This document shows, piece after piece, positions 8,212-26,967 of a DNA stretch of 64,000 bases (position 1 is the stretch's first letter; each line of letters begins with the position of its first letter). The stretch is from Aldehydirespirator sp965203635. Its GTDB lineage: Bacteria; Actinomycetota; Acidimicrobiia; Acidimicrobiales; Aldehydirespiratoraceae. The stretch spans positions 868,001 through 932,000 of the forward strand of contig OZ241903.1 of assembly GCA_965203635.1 (NCBI GenBank), read 5' to 3'. The translations under genes were made by a program, and so were the position numbers. The notes beneath the pieces are model-generated. The model was given only the letters and a program-made list of their open reading frames with translations, ran no database searches and was not told the origin of the DNA.

Positions 8212-8450
8212 TGAGACTCGCGATCGGCCCGGATGACCTCCACGATGATGCTCGGGTCCAAGTGCGTCTCGCCGTGAGTGAGAGCCTCGACCCGCTTTCG
8301 AGCGAGTATCTCCTCGGCGCTGGCGAGGTCCGCCTGCCGGCAAATCGCGTCGAGCATGTACTGCTGCAACGACTGGCCTGCGGCGGCGGCCCGGATCCTG
8401 AGCTTGCGATGGACGTCTTCGGGTACATGCTTGATCTGGATGGTGGCCAT
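8208..8450 (-). CDS. vapB: VapB/FitA-type antitoxin
   Basis: An 80-residue antitoxin with an Arc-type ribbon-helix-helix N-terminus (MATIQIKHVPEDVHRKLRIR), followed by the helix AAAAGQSLQQYMLDAIC and a variable C-terminal tail for toxin binding. The pattern of a strand, then VPEDVHRKLRIRAA and SLQQY, is typical of FitA/VapB antitoxins. The ATG at 8450 lies ten bases downstream of a palindrome at 8461-8479. Its TGA stop overlaps the VapC TTG start by two bases. It should neutralise VapC and repress the operon. Confidence 0.87.
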   Translation of the reverse strand: MATIQIKHVPEDVHRKLRIRAAAAGQSLQQYMLDAICRQADLASAEEILARKRVEALTHGETHLDPSIIVEVIRADRESH

Positions 8451-8460
8451 TCTCACAGAG

Positions 8461-8479
8461 TAGCGCCAAATTGACGCTA
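8461..8479. promoter_or_regulatory. 19-bp imperfect palindrome, likely VapBC operator
   Basis: Inverted repeat TAGCGCCAA-A-TTGACGCTA with one mismatched pair, lying ten bases upstream of the vapB start. It is the only such symmetric element in this intergenic stretch. The position is typical for VapB-VapC autoregulation. Confidence 0.55.
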
Positions 8480-8565
8480 TCAACGCTGGATCAGAGCCAG
8501 CCCCGGATCCCGTTCGTGTCGCGGTAGTAGCGCGAGCGTTAGTCGTGCGAGACTCAGAGGCGCCG

Positions 8566-10329
8566 ATGACATCACCCGAAGCCAACCAGGCCATTCGCTA
8601 CGAGCCCGACGAGCCCTGCCCCGTGCCGGTGTCGGTGGCGGTGGGCCTTCAGGGCGCCGTCCTCGGACTGGCGCCGCTGGTGCTGATCGTGGCCGTCACC
8701 GCCCGAGCGGGCGGGCAGGACCAGAGCTACGTCGAGTGGGCCGTGTTCGCCGCGCTGATCATCTCGGGCGCCCTGACTGCTCTGCAGGCCACCCGGTTCT
8801 GGCGGTTCGGCGCCGGTCACATACTGATCATGGGCACTACCCCCAACTTCGTGGCCATCTCGGCTCTCGCCCTCGCAGAAGGCGGGCCGCCGCTTCTGGC
8901 CAGCCTGACCGTCACAGCGTCGCTCTTCTACATCGCACTGGCGCTGTGGCTGCCGCTGCTTCGCAGGGTCATCACACCAGTGGTCTCCGGCACGATCCTC
9001 ATGCTCCTCGCGGTCACCATCCTGCCGGTGGCCTTCGATCGCATCCGGGAGGTGCCGGAGAGCGCTCCCGACGCCGCTGGGCCAGCGATTATCCTTGTGA
9101 CGCTGGCCGTCACGGTGGCGATGGCGCTGCGAGCCTCGGGGTCGTGGCGTCTGTGGTCACCGGTGATCGGAATTGTCGCTGGTTGCATCGTCGCGGTCCC
9201 GCTCGGAGCCTACGACGCGGGGGTGGTGGCCGACGCGCCCTGGGCCGGGCTCCCCAGCGCCGGCCTCCCCGGGATCGACCTGACCCCCGGCGTCGACTTC
9301 TGGACGCTTCTGCCCGCCTTCGTCGTGGTCACCCTCGTGGGTGGCGTCAAGAACATGGGCGACTGCGTGGCCGTGCAGCAGACTTGCAGTCGCAGGCCGC
9401 GGGCTACTGACTTTCGGGCTGTGCAGGGATCGCTGAACACCAACGGGCTGGGCATCTTCTTCTCCGGCCTCGCGGGCACGCCGCCTACCACCGTCTACTC
9501 GGCAACCAGCGTGTCGCTCACCAGCCTCACCGGGGTCGCGTCCCGCCGCGTAGGGTTCGTCATCGGGGCAGCGTTGCTGGCGCTGGCGTTCCTTCCCAAG
9601 GTGACGGCCATCCTGCTCACTATCCCCAGCCCGGTGATGGGGGCCTATGTGCTGACCGCCATTGCGTTGATCTTCGTGGGAGGGATCCGGACCGTCGTAC
9701 AGGGCGGGCTCGACCGCCACAAGACGGTGGTGACTGGAATCGCGTTCGCAATCGGCGCGGGACTCGACCAGCAGACCATCATCACCGATGCGCTGGGGGG
9801 CACCTGGGGCAAGCTGCTCGACAACGGCCTGCTGGCCGGCGCGATCGCGGCCGTGGCGATGACAGCGTTCCTGAACCTGACCAGCCCTCGGGGGCATTGG
9901 CGGCTGGACGTCGAGCTGGACCCGGCCGCGCTGCCCGAAGTTCGAGAGTTCCTCCAGAGGGTGGCATCCACCGCGGGCTGGAACGACGCCTCGGCGCAAC
10001 GGCTGGACGCAGCGGCCGAGGAGACGCTGATCAGCCTGCTGCAGCACGGCGAGGGACAAGCCGACAGTGGCCGATCCGGCCGAACACCTCGCCTGATCAT
10101 CCGGGCCCGTCCCGGGGGCTCCATTGTGGAACTGGAGTTCCTGGCCGTGTTCGACGACGAGAGCCTCGAGGACCGGCTGGCGTGTCTGAGCGAGGAGGCC
10201 GAAGGTGCTGGAGGACCCGCCGAGGGTGAGATGTCGCTGCGCCTGCTGCGGCACTACGCGTCCTCGGTGCACCACCAGAAGTTCCACGGACTGGACATCG
10301 TCACGGTGCAGGTCCGGGCCACGAGCTAG
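8566..10329 (+). CDS. NCS2/NAT nucleobase permease fused to a degenerate GHKL ATPase-like domain
   Basis: About 587 residues from the ATG at 8566, with AGAGG just upstream; an in-frame GTG at 8545 adds seven residues. Residues 1-430 form a xanthine/uracil permease (nucleobase-cation symporter-2) with many membrane helices. The family signature region is TNGLGIFFSGLAGTPPTT (NxGxxxxT motif), and GLQGAVLGLAP replaces the usual QH motif of helix 1. Family length is about 430-480, so the extra 150 residues are a separate domain. From about 435 it resembles anti-sigma-factor (RsbW/HATPase_c_2) folds: PEVREFLQRVASTAGW, AAAEETLISLLQHGE in the N-box position, and a final EMSLRLLRHYASSV. The catalytic N-box Asn is missing, so ATP binding or kinase activity is doubtful. 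Likely a nucleobase uptake protein with a built-in regulatory or protein-binding domain (inference). Confidence 0.82.
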   Translation: MTSPEANQAIRYEPDEPCPVPVSVAVGLQGAVLGLAPLVLIVAVTARAGGQDQSYVEWAVFAALIISGALTALQATRFWRFGAGHILIMGTTPNFVAISALALAEGGPPLLASLTVTASLFYIALALWLPLLRRVITPVVSGTILMLLAVTILPVAFDRIREVPESAPDAAGPAIILVTLAVTVAMALRASGSWRLWSPVIGIVAGCIVAVPLGAYDAGVVADAPWAGLPSAGLPGIDLTPGVDFWTLLPAFVVVTLVGGVKNMGDCVAVQQTCSRRPRATDFRAVQGSLNTNGLGIFFSGLAGTPPTTVYSATSVSLTSLTGVASRRVGFVIGAALLALAFLPKVTAILLTIPSPVMGAYVLTAIALIFVGGIRTVVQGGLDRHKTVVTGIAFAIGAGLDQQTIITDALGGTWGKLLDNGLLAGAIAAVAMTAFLNLTSPRGHWRLDVELDPAALPEVREFLQRVASTAGWNDASAQRLDAAAEETLISLLQHGEGQADSGRSGRTPRLIIRARPGGSIVELEFLAVFDDESLEDRLACLSEEAEGAGGPAEGEMSLRLLRHYASSVHHQKFHGLDIVTVQVRATS

Positions 10330-10469
10330 CCCTTGGTGCTCGGATGGACATGGAAGTAGGTTCGGGTCACGATGGCCAGAGGTGAAGGCATTCACGACCC
10401 GTGTCCTCGAACCGGCACACAGCCACATTCCCGGTGAGCGCCCGGGACCGGTGCGCGACCATTCCCACC

Positions 10470-11364
10470 ATGTCAGAAGCTGTCTGGGCCGTACCTGAGC
10501 CGCCGTCCGTCCACGAGGTCCGGATGGATGACGATGCGGCCATCACGCTGCGCCGCCATGGCAACCCGGACGGCACAAGGCTCATCCTCTGCCACGGGAA
10601 CGGCCTCTCGATCGACCTCTACTATCCGTTCTGGTCCTTGTTGACCGACGAGTTCGACATTGTGGTCTATGACTTGAGGAGCCACGGTTGGAATGCGGTC
10701 AGCCCCCTGGCGAACCACACCGTGCCGACCTTCACGGAGGACCATGAGCGGATCCTCGACGCGATCGACCGCCGCTGGGGCTCCAAGCCGCAGGTGGGCG
10801 TGTTCCACTCGGTCTCGTCATTCGCGCCGCTGCTGTCACCCACCCAGGGCAGCCGGTTCTCGGCCCTAGTCCTGTTCGATCCACCGCTGCGCAAACCGGG
10901 GGTGACGAGCAACGAGTTCGACGAGGCCGTCGAACGAACAGCCAAGATCGCGGCGCGACGCACGCCGGTGTTCGAGACCAGGGAGGCCTTCATCGGCTTG
11001 ATGGGCTTCCTTCCGACCTTCCGGAATGCCGTGCCCGGTGTCATCGACCTGCTGGCCGCAACCACCCTGCGCGAGGCTGCGGACGGCTCCGGCTTCGAAC
11101 TGCGGTGCCCGCGGGAGCACGAGGCCCAGATCATCGCCCACGCTCGGATCTTCGCCGTGCTGGTCGACTTCGAGGCTCTCGGGTGTCCCACCAAGGTGAT
11201 CGGGGCCGATCCGACGCTGCCGTACTCGTATCTTCCGACGCTCGACCTGAGCGACATGATGACCGTGGACTACGACTTCCTCCCCGACGCCACCCATTTC
11301 CTCCAGCTGGAACAGCCCGCGAGTTGCGTGGCGGCCATGCGCGACTTCCTGGAGCCGGCCGGCC

Positions 11365-11372
<8 letters not shown>
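10470..11372 (+). CDS. alpha/beta hydrolase beside the PKS
   Basis: A 300-residue alpha/beta hydrolase. Visible elements are the oxyanion region (RLILCHGNGLSIDLYYPFW) near residue 40, a nucleophile elbow with Ser in GVFHSVSSF near 112, and a C-terminal catalytic His in DATHFLQLEQP. The usual G-x-S-x-G elbow is altered to H-S-V-S-S, so the start of the helix is not standard. The ATG at 10470 is preferred; an in-frame GTG at 10401 would add 23 polar residues. Its stop overlaps the TTG start of the giant PKS gene, so translation is probably coupled. A role as an editing or releasing thioesterase/hydrolase for the polyketide is inferred from position. A general esterase is the alternative. Confidence 0.75.
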
Positions 11373-21000
<9,628 letters not shown>

Positions 21001-21073
21001 CCGGTTGACGCGATATCGATGGCTCCCTAGGCTGCCGCGGTCTCCCAAGACGTAACAGAAAGGAACTCCTCCG

Positions 21074-21319
21074 ATGTCCTCCACCGAAGAACGCATTCGA
21101 GCACTCGTCGACGCCAACCTGCAGATCGAGGGCAGGTCCGAAGGCCAGCCGATTAGGCTGGACCTCAACATCATCGATGCGGGCGTCAGCTCCGCCGATG
21201 TTGTGGCGTTCTGGCGGCTCGTATGCGAGGAGTTCGGCATCGACATTCCGGCCGACGAGTTCGCCGGGCTGCTCACGCCAGGAGATCTGATCGCGTACCT
21301 CGACGCCAACTCGGGCTGA
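21074..21319 (+). CDS. free-standing acyl carrier protein with atypical attachment motif
   Basis: An 81-residue acyl-carrier-like protein. Helix 2 starts with AGVSSADVVAFWRLVCEEF, aligning with the usual G-x-D-S-L-D-x-V of ACPs; the second Ser (phosphopantetheine site) is present, but the preceding Asp is replaced by Ser and the following Leu by Ala. The C-terminal part, GIDIPADEFAGLLTPGDLIAYL, is standard for ACPs (IPxxEFxxLxTxGDL). A ribosome site (GAAAGGAACTCC) precedes the ATG. It lies 73 bases after the PKS, whose C-terminal KS module has no ACP, and just before the phosphopantetheinyl transferase. It most likely accepts the chain for that KS in trans. Confidence 0.8.
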   Translation: MSSTEERIRALVDANLQIEGRSEGQPIRLDLNIIDAGVSSADVVAFWRLVCEEFGIDIPADEFAGLLTPGDLIAYLDANSG

Positions 21320-21373
21320 CCCGCAGACCTTCGGGCTCCTCTCCGTCCGGAGAGTACCCTCGCGCCCATTCCT

Positions 21374-22084
21374 GTGAAGGCGCGAGAGCCAGACGACTGG
21401 TGCAGCCAGTTCCGCGCCATCGATGAGATCCGGGTACTGCACGTAGACCTGTCGGCCGGCGGCGGGCGCGAGGACGGCGCCTTGCCGTGGCTGGACCGCG
21501 ACGAACAGCAGCGGCGGGACCGATTCGTGCACGACAGCCCCAGGCGCCGGTTCACGCTGTGTCGGGCCGTGCTCCGGTCGGTGCTGTGCCACCGGCTCGA
21601 TTGCCGCAACGAGCATCTCGCCTTCGAAGCCTCCGAGCACAACAAGCCGTCGGCCACCGTACGCGGCCGGCCGGCCCCGATCAGCTTCAACGTGAGCCAC
21701 AGCGGTCGCCACGGCTTGATCGCGCTCTCGCCCGGAGGAGAGATAGGCGTAGATGTCGAGGAGAGGATCCCCCATCCCAAGGCCGCAGAGTTGATCGCGG
21801 CCGTGTTCGGGCCCAACGAGCAGAGCGAGCTGGCCGCAATGAGGGGGCAGCGCCGACTGGAGCTGTTCTTCGATCTGTGGACGATGAAGGAAGCGCTGAG
21901 CAAGGCCCACGGTATGGGCCTGTCGTTGGATGTCGCCCGCTTCGAGATCCCGCCGGCCATGCGCGAGGGTGCCGCGAGCGGCTGCTTCCGGTTCGCTGAC
22001 CTACCCGACGTCGCTTGGAGACTCCACAACATCGGCACCGACGAGTTCGCGGCCGCGGTCGCCTACGAGGATGCCGGGCGGTAG
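21374..22084 (+). CDS. Sfp-type 4'-phosphopantetheinyl transferase
   Basis: A 236-residue enzyme that attaches phosphopantetheine to carrier proteins. Family motifs are clear: substrate-binding PISFNVSHSGRHGLIALS near 110-127 (the usual F-N-x-S-H-S), metal-binding GEIGVDVEER near 131-140 (Asp and Glu), and the helix FFDLWTMKEALSKAHGMGLS (W-x-x-K-E-A-x-x-K) near 170-190. The length matches Sfp-type enzymes (220-240). It begins with GTG at 21374, 54 bases after the ACP stop. The nearby PKS and ACP are obvious substrates. It may be the dedicated activating enzyme of this locus. Confidence 0.93.
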   Translation: MKAREPDDWCSQFRAIDEIRVLHVDLSAGGGREDGALPWLDRDEQQRRDRFVHDSPRRRFTLCRAVLRSVLCHRLDCRNEHLAFEASEHNKPSATVRGRPAPISFNVSHSGRHGLIALSPGGEIGVDVEERIPHPKAAELIAAVFGPNEQSELAAMRGQRRLELFFDLWTMKEALSKAHGMGLSLDVARFEIPPAMREGAASGCFRFADLPDVAWRLHNIGTDEFAAAVAYEDAGR

Positions 22085-22089
22085 TCGCA

Positions 22090-23691
22090 GTGGTCGACAG
22101 TTGGCCGGTCACCACGGGATCCATCGGGATCCCCGAAGACGTGCTGGCTTCGGCCGCGGAGACCCAGGCGACGCTGGGCGACAAGCTGGCCGCGCTGCGC
22201 GCGCTGAGCGAGCCGTTCCCCGAGACCGTCGGGCCCGCGGCGGCCGACCGCTGGGTGTCCGATGCCGTCCCGGGTACCGGCGGGATCGTCGCTGGCAGCA
22301 ACCAGGCCACAGGACCATCGCCGTCAGCGGGCGGTGAGGACCTCGCCGACCTGAGCGCGGCGGCGTTGCTGGAGGGCTACCGGACCGGAGCGTTCGACCC
22401 GGTCGAGGTGGTCGACGCCTGCCTGGCCCGGATCGACGACACCGGCGCCGACATCGGAGCGGTCGTGACCCTCGATAGCACCGCCCGCCAGCAGGCGGTG
22501 CGCTCGGCCGGTCGCCGGCGAGCAGGCGACGCCGGACCGCTGGAGGGCGTCCCCGTCGGAGTGAAGGACATCATCAACACCGGGGGGTTGCGCACCGCGG
22601 CCGGGTCGACGCTGTTCGCCGACCACGTGCCGGCATCCGACGCCACCGTCGTGGCCCGGCTGCGGGATGCGGGCGCGATCATCGTGGGAAAGACCACCAC
22701 GCCGGAGTTCGCCTTCGGCGACGAGACCGGCGACGGCGTGAGAAACCCGAGCGCACCCGGCCGCTGGGCAGGAGGAAGCTCCTCAGGCTCCGCCGCCGGG
22801 CTGGCAGCCGGGTTCTTCTGTGTGGCGCTCGGCACCGACACCGGCGGATCGATCCGGGTGCCGTCGTCGTACTGCGGCGTGAGCGGGCTGAAGCCGACCT
22901 TCGGCCGGGTACCCCGAGACGGCGTCTTCGGCGTGTCCTGGACGCTGGACCATTCGGGGCCCATGGCCCGCACCGTCGAGGATCTGGGGTTGGCATTGAG
23001 CGTCATCGCGGGCCGCAGCCAGGCCGACTCGTACTCGTCGGACAACGCGGTCCCCGACTACCGGGCGATCGGCGCATCGGCGCAGGGTCTGCGGCTCGGG
23101 GTTCCCGACGGATGGCTGCCCGGGGGCTCCTCACCAGGCGTGGCCCGGGCCCTGTCGGACGCGCTCGACCTACTGGAGCAGTCCGGCTGCGCGGTCGAGC
23201 CGGTCAAGTTCCCCCACGCCGAGCTGGCCGGCACCATCGCCTGGGTCATCACGGTGGTGGAGTTCGCCGCGCATCACGCCAGCAATCTTCACCGCATCGA
23301 GGAATTCACGCCCTCAGCCGCCTGCCGGCTCGCGGCCGGCGCCCGAGCCAGCGCCTCCGACTATCTGACCGCGCTGCGGGCCCGAAGTCTGGTGCAGGGC
23401 GATTTGGACGCGGTGTTCGAGCAGGTGGATGTCCTCGTTACCTCGGCCACGCCGACCTCCGCGCCCGACCCGGCCAGCTTCTTCGACGACGGCGACCGGC
23501 TCTGGCTCGACAAGGTGGCCCGCAACTTCCTCCCATTCAACGTCACCGGCCATCCCGCACTCGTGACGCCGGTCGGCCTCGACGAGGGCAGACCGGCGGC
23601 AGTCCAGATCGTCGCCCCGCACCACCACGACGCCCTGTGCCTACAGGTCGGAGCGGCGCTGCAGGCAACAATCCAGTCCCACCCTCATTGA
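22090..23691 (+). CDS. amidase signature family hydrolase
   Basis: A 533-residue amidase-signature enzyme with the Ser-cisSer-Lys triad: Lys in GVPVGVKDIIN, and the signature GGSSSGSAAGLAAGF with its catalytic Ser in the following GTDTGGSIRVPSSY. About 80 residues at the N-terminus (VDSWPVTTGSIG...) precede the amidase domain and are probably a separate substrate-binding or dimer helix segment, as in several amidases of the AtzF/GatA type. The GTG at 22090 lies five bases after the PPTase stop; an in-frame ATG at 22015 would overlap that gene by 70 bases. Being immediately downstream of the PKS block, it could hydrolyse an amide in the pathway, but an unrelated catabolic amidase is equally possible. 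Confidence 0.85.
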   Translation: MVDSWPVTTGSIGIPEDVLASAAETQATLGDKLAALRALSEPFPETVGPAAADRWVSDAVPGTGGIVAGSNQATGPSPSAGGEDLADLSAAALLEGYRTGAFDPVEVVDACLARIDDTGADIGAVVTLDSTARQQAVRSAGRRRAGDAGPLEGVPVGVKDIINTGGLRTAAGSTLFADHVPASDATVVARLRDAGAIIVGKTTTPEFAFGDETGDGVRNPSAPGRWAGGSSSGSAAGLAAGFFCVALGTDTGGSIRVPSSYCGVSGLKPTFGRVPRDGVFGVSWTLDHSGPMARTVEDLGLALSVIAGRSQADSYSSDNAVPDYRAIGASAQGLRLGVPDGWLPGGSSPGVARALSDALDLLEQSGCAVEPVKFPHAELAGTIAWVITVVEFAAHHASNLHRIEEFTPSAACRLAAGARASASDYLTALRARSLVQGDLDAVFEQVDVLVTSATPTSAPDPASFFDDGDRLWLDKVARNFLPFNVTGHPALVTPVGLDEGRPAAVQIVAPHHHDALCLQVGAALQATIQSHPH

Positions 23692-23719
23692 GCCTGGTAA
23701 TGATTTTTCATAATCTGTG

Positions 23720-23746
23720 TTGCATTACAGGTAAGGCTAGTATAGC
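23720..23746 (+). promoter_or_regulatory. AT-rich promoter-like element upstream of small TM protein
   Basis: A short AT-rich island (23697-23750) in GC-rich DNA contains TTGCAT at 23720 and TAGTATAG/TATAGC near 23738-23746, resembling -35 and -10 boxes with a shortened spacer (about 15). It precedes the gene at 23785 and is similar in layout to the element before the gene at 30102. Confidence 0.4.
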
Positions 23747-23784
23747 ATGAGCGATGTTCGCATCCGGGTGGGAAGGGTTGACGC

Positions 23785-23985
23785 ATGACCGCAGCAGACG
23801 CATCCTTGCCAGCCGCACCGGCGGACACCCTGGCCACAACCAAGGACTTGCAGGTTCTCAGGTCGGACCTGACGGCTGTAATCCACAAGGAGATCGCGGA
23901 GCTCACCAAGACGATGATGCGGGTCGCGTTGATGATGGTGGCCGCGTTCGCGGGGGCGCTGGTCACCGTCGCCCTGGTCGTCTAG
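23785..23985 (+). CDS. small single-TM protein with coiled coil
   Basis: A 66-residue protein of unknown function. An N-terminal polar part (TAADASLPAAPADT) leads to a helical, heptad-like segment (DLQVLRSDLTAVIHKEI) and a single C-terminal membrane helix (MMRVALMMVAAFAGALVTVALVV). No signal peptide cleavage site is evident. The pattern resembles tail-anchored coiled-coil proteins that follow DUF1640-like or small CC-TM families. It is preceded by an AT-rich promoter-like element and is followed by 123 bases before the Rieske gene. A second protein with coiled coil plus one TM segment is encoded at 30102-30458 at the far end of the operon. Confidence 0.65.
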   Translation: MTAADASLPAAPADTLATTKDLQVLRSDLTAVIHKEIAELTKTMMRVALMMVAAFAGALVTVALVV

Positions 23986-24108
23986 AGCGGGCTCCCTCGC
24001 ACCCGGCGAGTCTGCCTCTCCCGATACGAAGCAGCCCGAGCCAGGCAACTAGGTTCAGCTCCAAGGAACCACTCCTGCACGCGCTCGAACCTCGGGGAGG
24101 AAAGCTCC

Positions 24109-25278
24109 ATGACCGTGCTGACCGGCGACCTGCTGGACAGCTTCGACGACTCGATCGGGCCGGTGGACGAGGCCCGGCTGCTGCCGCCGGTGCTGTACAC
24201 GTCGGCGGAGTTCTACGAGTTCGAGCGGCAGGCCATCTTCCAGCGGGAGTGGCTGTGCGTGGGCCGGGTCGACCAGCTGAAGGAGCCGGGCGACTTCCGC
24301 TGCATCACCATCGCGGGCGAGCCCCTCATCGCGGCCCGGGACTCCGACGGTGAACTCAGGGTCATGTCGGCCGTGTGCCGCCACCGGGGGATGGTGATCG
24401 CGGAGGGCTCCGGCAACTGCCGCCGCTTCACCTGCCCGTACCACCATTGGAGCTACGGGCTCGACGGTGCGCTGCTCGGCACCCCGGCCATGGAGCGCGC
24501 CGTGGACTTCGACCACCGCGATCACAACCTGCCCGAGCTGAAGGTGGAGATCTGGCAGGGGTTCATCATGGCCAACTTCGATCATCACGCCCGGCCCTTC
24601 GGACCGACCATGACCAAGATCGACGACATGCTCACCAACTACGGGCTGGAGTCGACCACCACCCTGGAGGGCAAGACGATCGGTGACCTGCCGTGGAACT
24701 GGAAGGTCATGATGGAGAACTTCAACGACCCCTACCACGCCAGCCGGCTGCACGGCCCGCTCCAGACGTTCGCTCCCAGCCACATGAACGACTTCCTGGA
24801 ATGGGACGACACCGACGGCGCCATCGGCCGGGTCCAGCACTTCACCGACATCGACAGCTCCTTCAATCCCACCCAGCGCTGCATCCTCCCGGTGTTCTCG
24901 AACCTCACCGAAGAGCAGCGCAAACGGGGCGGCTTCGTGCTGATCCCGCCCACCCTGGCTCTGGCCATCGTCCCCGACGAGGTGGCCTACTTCATCATCA
25001 GCCCGCAGGACGCCGGCCACATCACCATCCAGATCGGCTATTGCCTGGAGCCGTCGGCGCTGCAGGACCCCCTGTTCGACTACCTGTTCAAGGCGGCCGA
25101 GGACGGCGTCAACAACTTCAACGAGCAGGACATCTACGTGGACGCCATGACCCAGCAGGGCCTCAACTCGCATCTCGCGCCCCGCGGCCGCTACTCGTGG
25201 CAGGAGGAGACCCTGGTCCAGTTCAACCGCTGGCTGGTGAAGCGCTACCGCGAGCACTGGCCCTCCAACGGCGCCTGA
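24109..25278 (+). CDS. Rieske non-heme iron oxygenase, alpha subunit, first gene of the Mch operon
   Basis: A 389-residue Rieske oxygenase. The cluster ligands are Cys90-x-His92 and Cys109-x2-His112 (CPYHHW; 16-residue gap). The mononuclear iron site is NFNDPYHASRLH with Asn206, Asp207, His210 and His215. Asp/Asn-rich strands and the C-terminal QFNRWLVKRYREHW are typical of alpha-only oxygenases that act on quaternary ammonium or carboxylic substrates, but the substrate is not known. A good ribosome site (GGGGAGGAAA) lies before the ATG. The next gene, a flavin-reductase-fold protein, starts 37 bases downstream and could be the electron source, which would explain the absence of a classical ferredoxin reductase. 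Confidence 0.92.
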   Translation: MTVLTGDLLDSFDDSIGPVDEARLLPPVLYTSAEFYEFERQAIFQREWLCVGRVDQLKEPGDFRCITIAGEPLIAARDSDGELRVMSAVCRHRGMVIAEGSGNCRRFTCPYHHWSYGLDGALLGTPAMERAVDFDHRDHNLPELKVEIWQGFIMANFDHHARPFGPTMTKIDDMLTNYGLESTTTLEGKTIGDLPWNWKVMMENFNDPYHASRLHGPLQTFAPSHMNDFLEWDDTDGAIGRVQHFTDIDSSFNPTQRCILPVFSNLTEEQRKRGGFVLIPPTLALAIVPDEVAYFIISPQDAGHITIQIGYCLEPSALQDPLFDYLFKAAEDGVNNFNEQDIYVDAMTQQGLNSHLAPRGRYSWQEETLVQFNRWLVKRYREHWPSNGA

Positions 25279-25315
25279 TCAGGCGCCCCACCCGAAGCCG
25301 GCCGGACCAACAGCC

Positions 25316-25989
25316 GTGGACCCTGAGCGGACCGTCACCTTCGACCCGGCCGAGCACCCGCCGATGGAGCGGCAGTTCATGCTGTCGCAGCTGGTGGTGC
25401 CCCGGCCCATCGCCATGGTCTCGACCCGCAGCCCCGACGGCGTCGCCAACATCGCGCCAATGAGCTACTACCTGCCGATCACCGGCGATCCGATGCTGCT
25501 GGGCATCACCATGGGCCTCCGCGAGACCGGGCAGCTCAAGGACACCTACAACAACGCCATGGCCAGCGGCGACTTCGTGGTGAACGTCACCACCGAGGTC
25601 TTCCGGGACCGGATCGAGACGGTGGCCATGGAGGCGCCGAGCGACGTGGACGAGTACGAGCTGGCCGGCTGGACCCCGGTGCCGGCCACCAAGGTCACAT
25701 CGCCGGCCATCGGCGAGGCCCTGGCCCGCCTCGAGTGCGAGGTTCGCAAGGTGGTCGACCTCGGAACGCCGGGGAGGATCTTCAGCGAGGTCCACCTGGT
25801 GATCGCCGAGGTGGTGTGGGTGGCCTACGACGCCGCGGTCTGCGACCCCAGTGGCCGCATCGACCCGCTGCGGCTGGGACCCATCGGCCGGCTCGGTTTG
25901 CGGACCTATCTCCGTACAGTGGACGACGGCGCCTACTACCTGCACCGCACCCCGTGGTCGGAGTTCGCCGACAACCCCAAGGAGTCGTA

Positions 25990-25990
<1 letters not shown>
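25316..25990 (+). CDS. flavin reductase-like (split barrel FMN-binding) protein
   Basis: A 224-residue flavin-reductase-domain protein. The recognisable family core is LVVPRPIAMVSTRSPDGVAN, where R-P-I-x-x-V-S-T is the usual FMN-binding start, followed by GDFVVNVTTEVF and a strand pair near IFSEVHLVIAEVVWV. It starts with GTG at 25316 and its TAG stop overlaps the next GTG by one base. In the operon it follows a Rieske oxygenase and could deliver reduced FMN, or act as a flavoprotein enzyme itself. A typical length for the family is 160-230. Confidence 0.82.
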
Positions 25991-26963
<973 letters not shown>

Positions 26964-26967
<4 letters not shown>

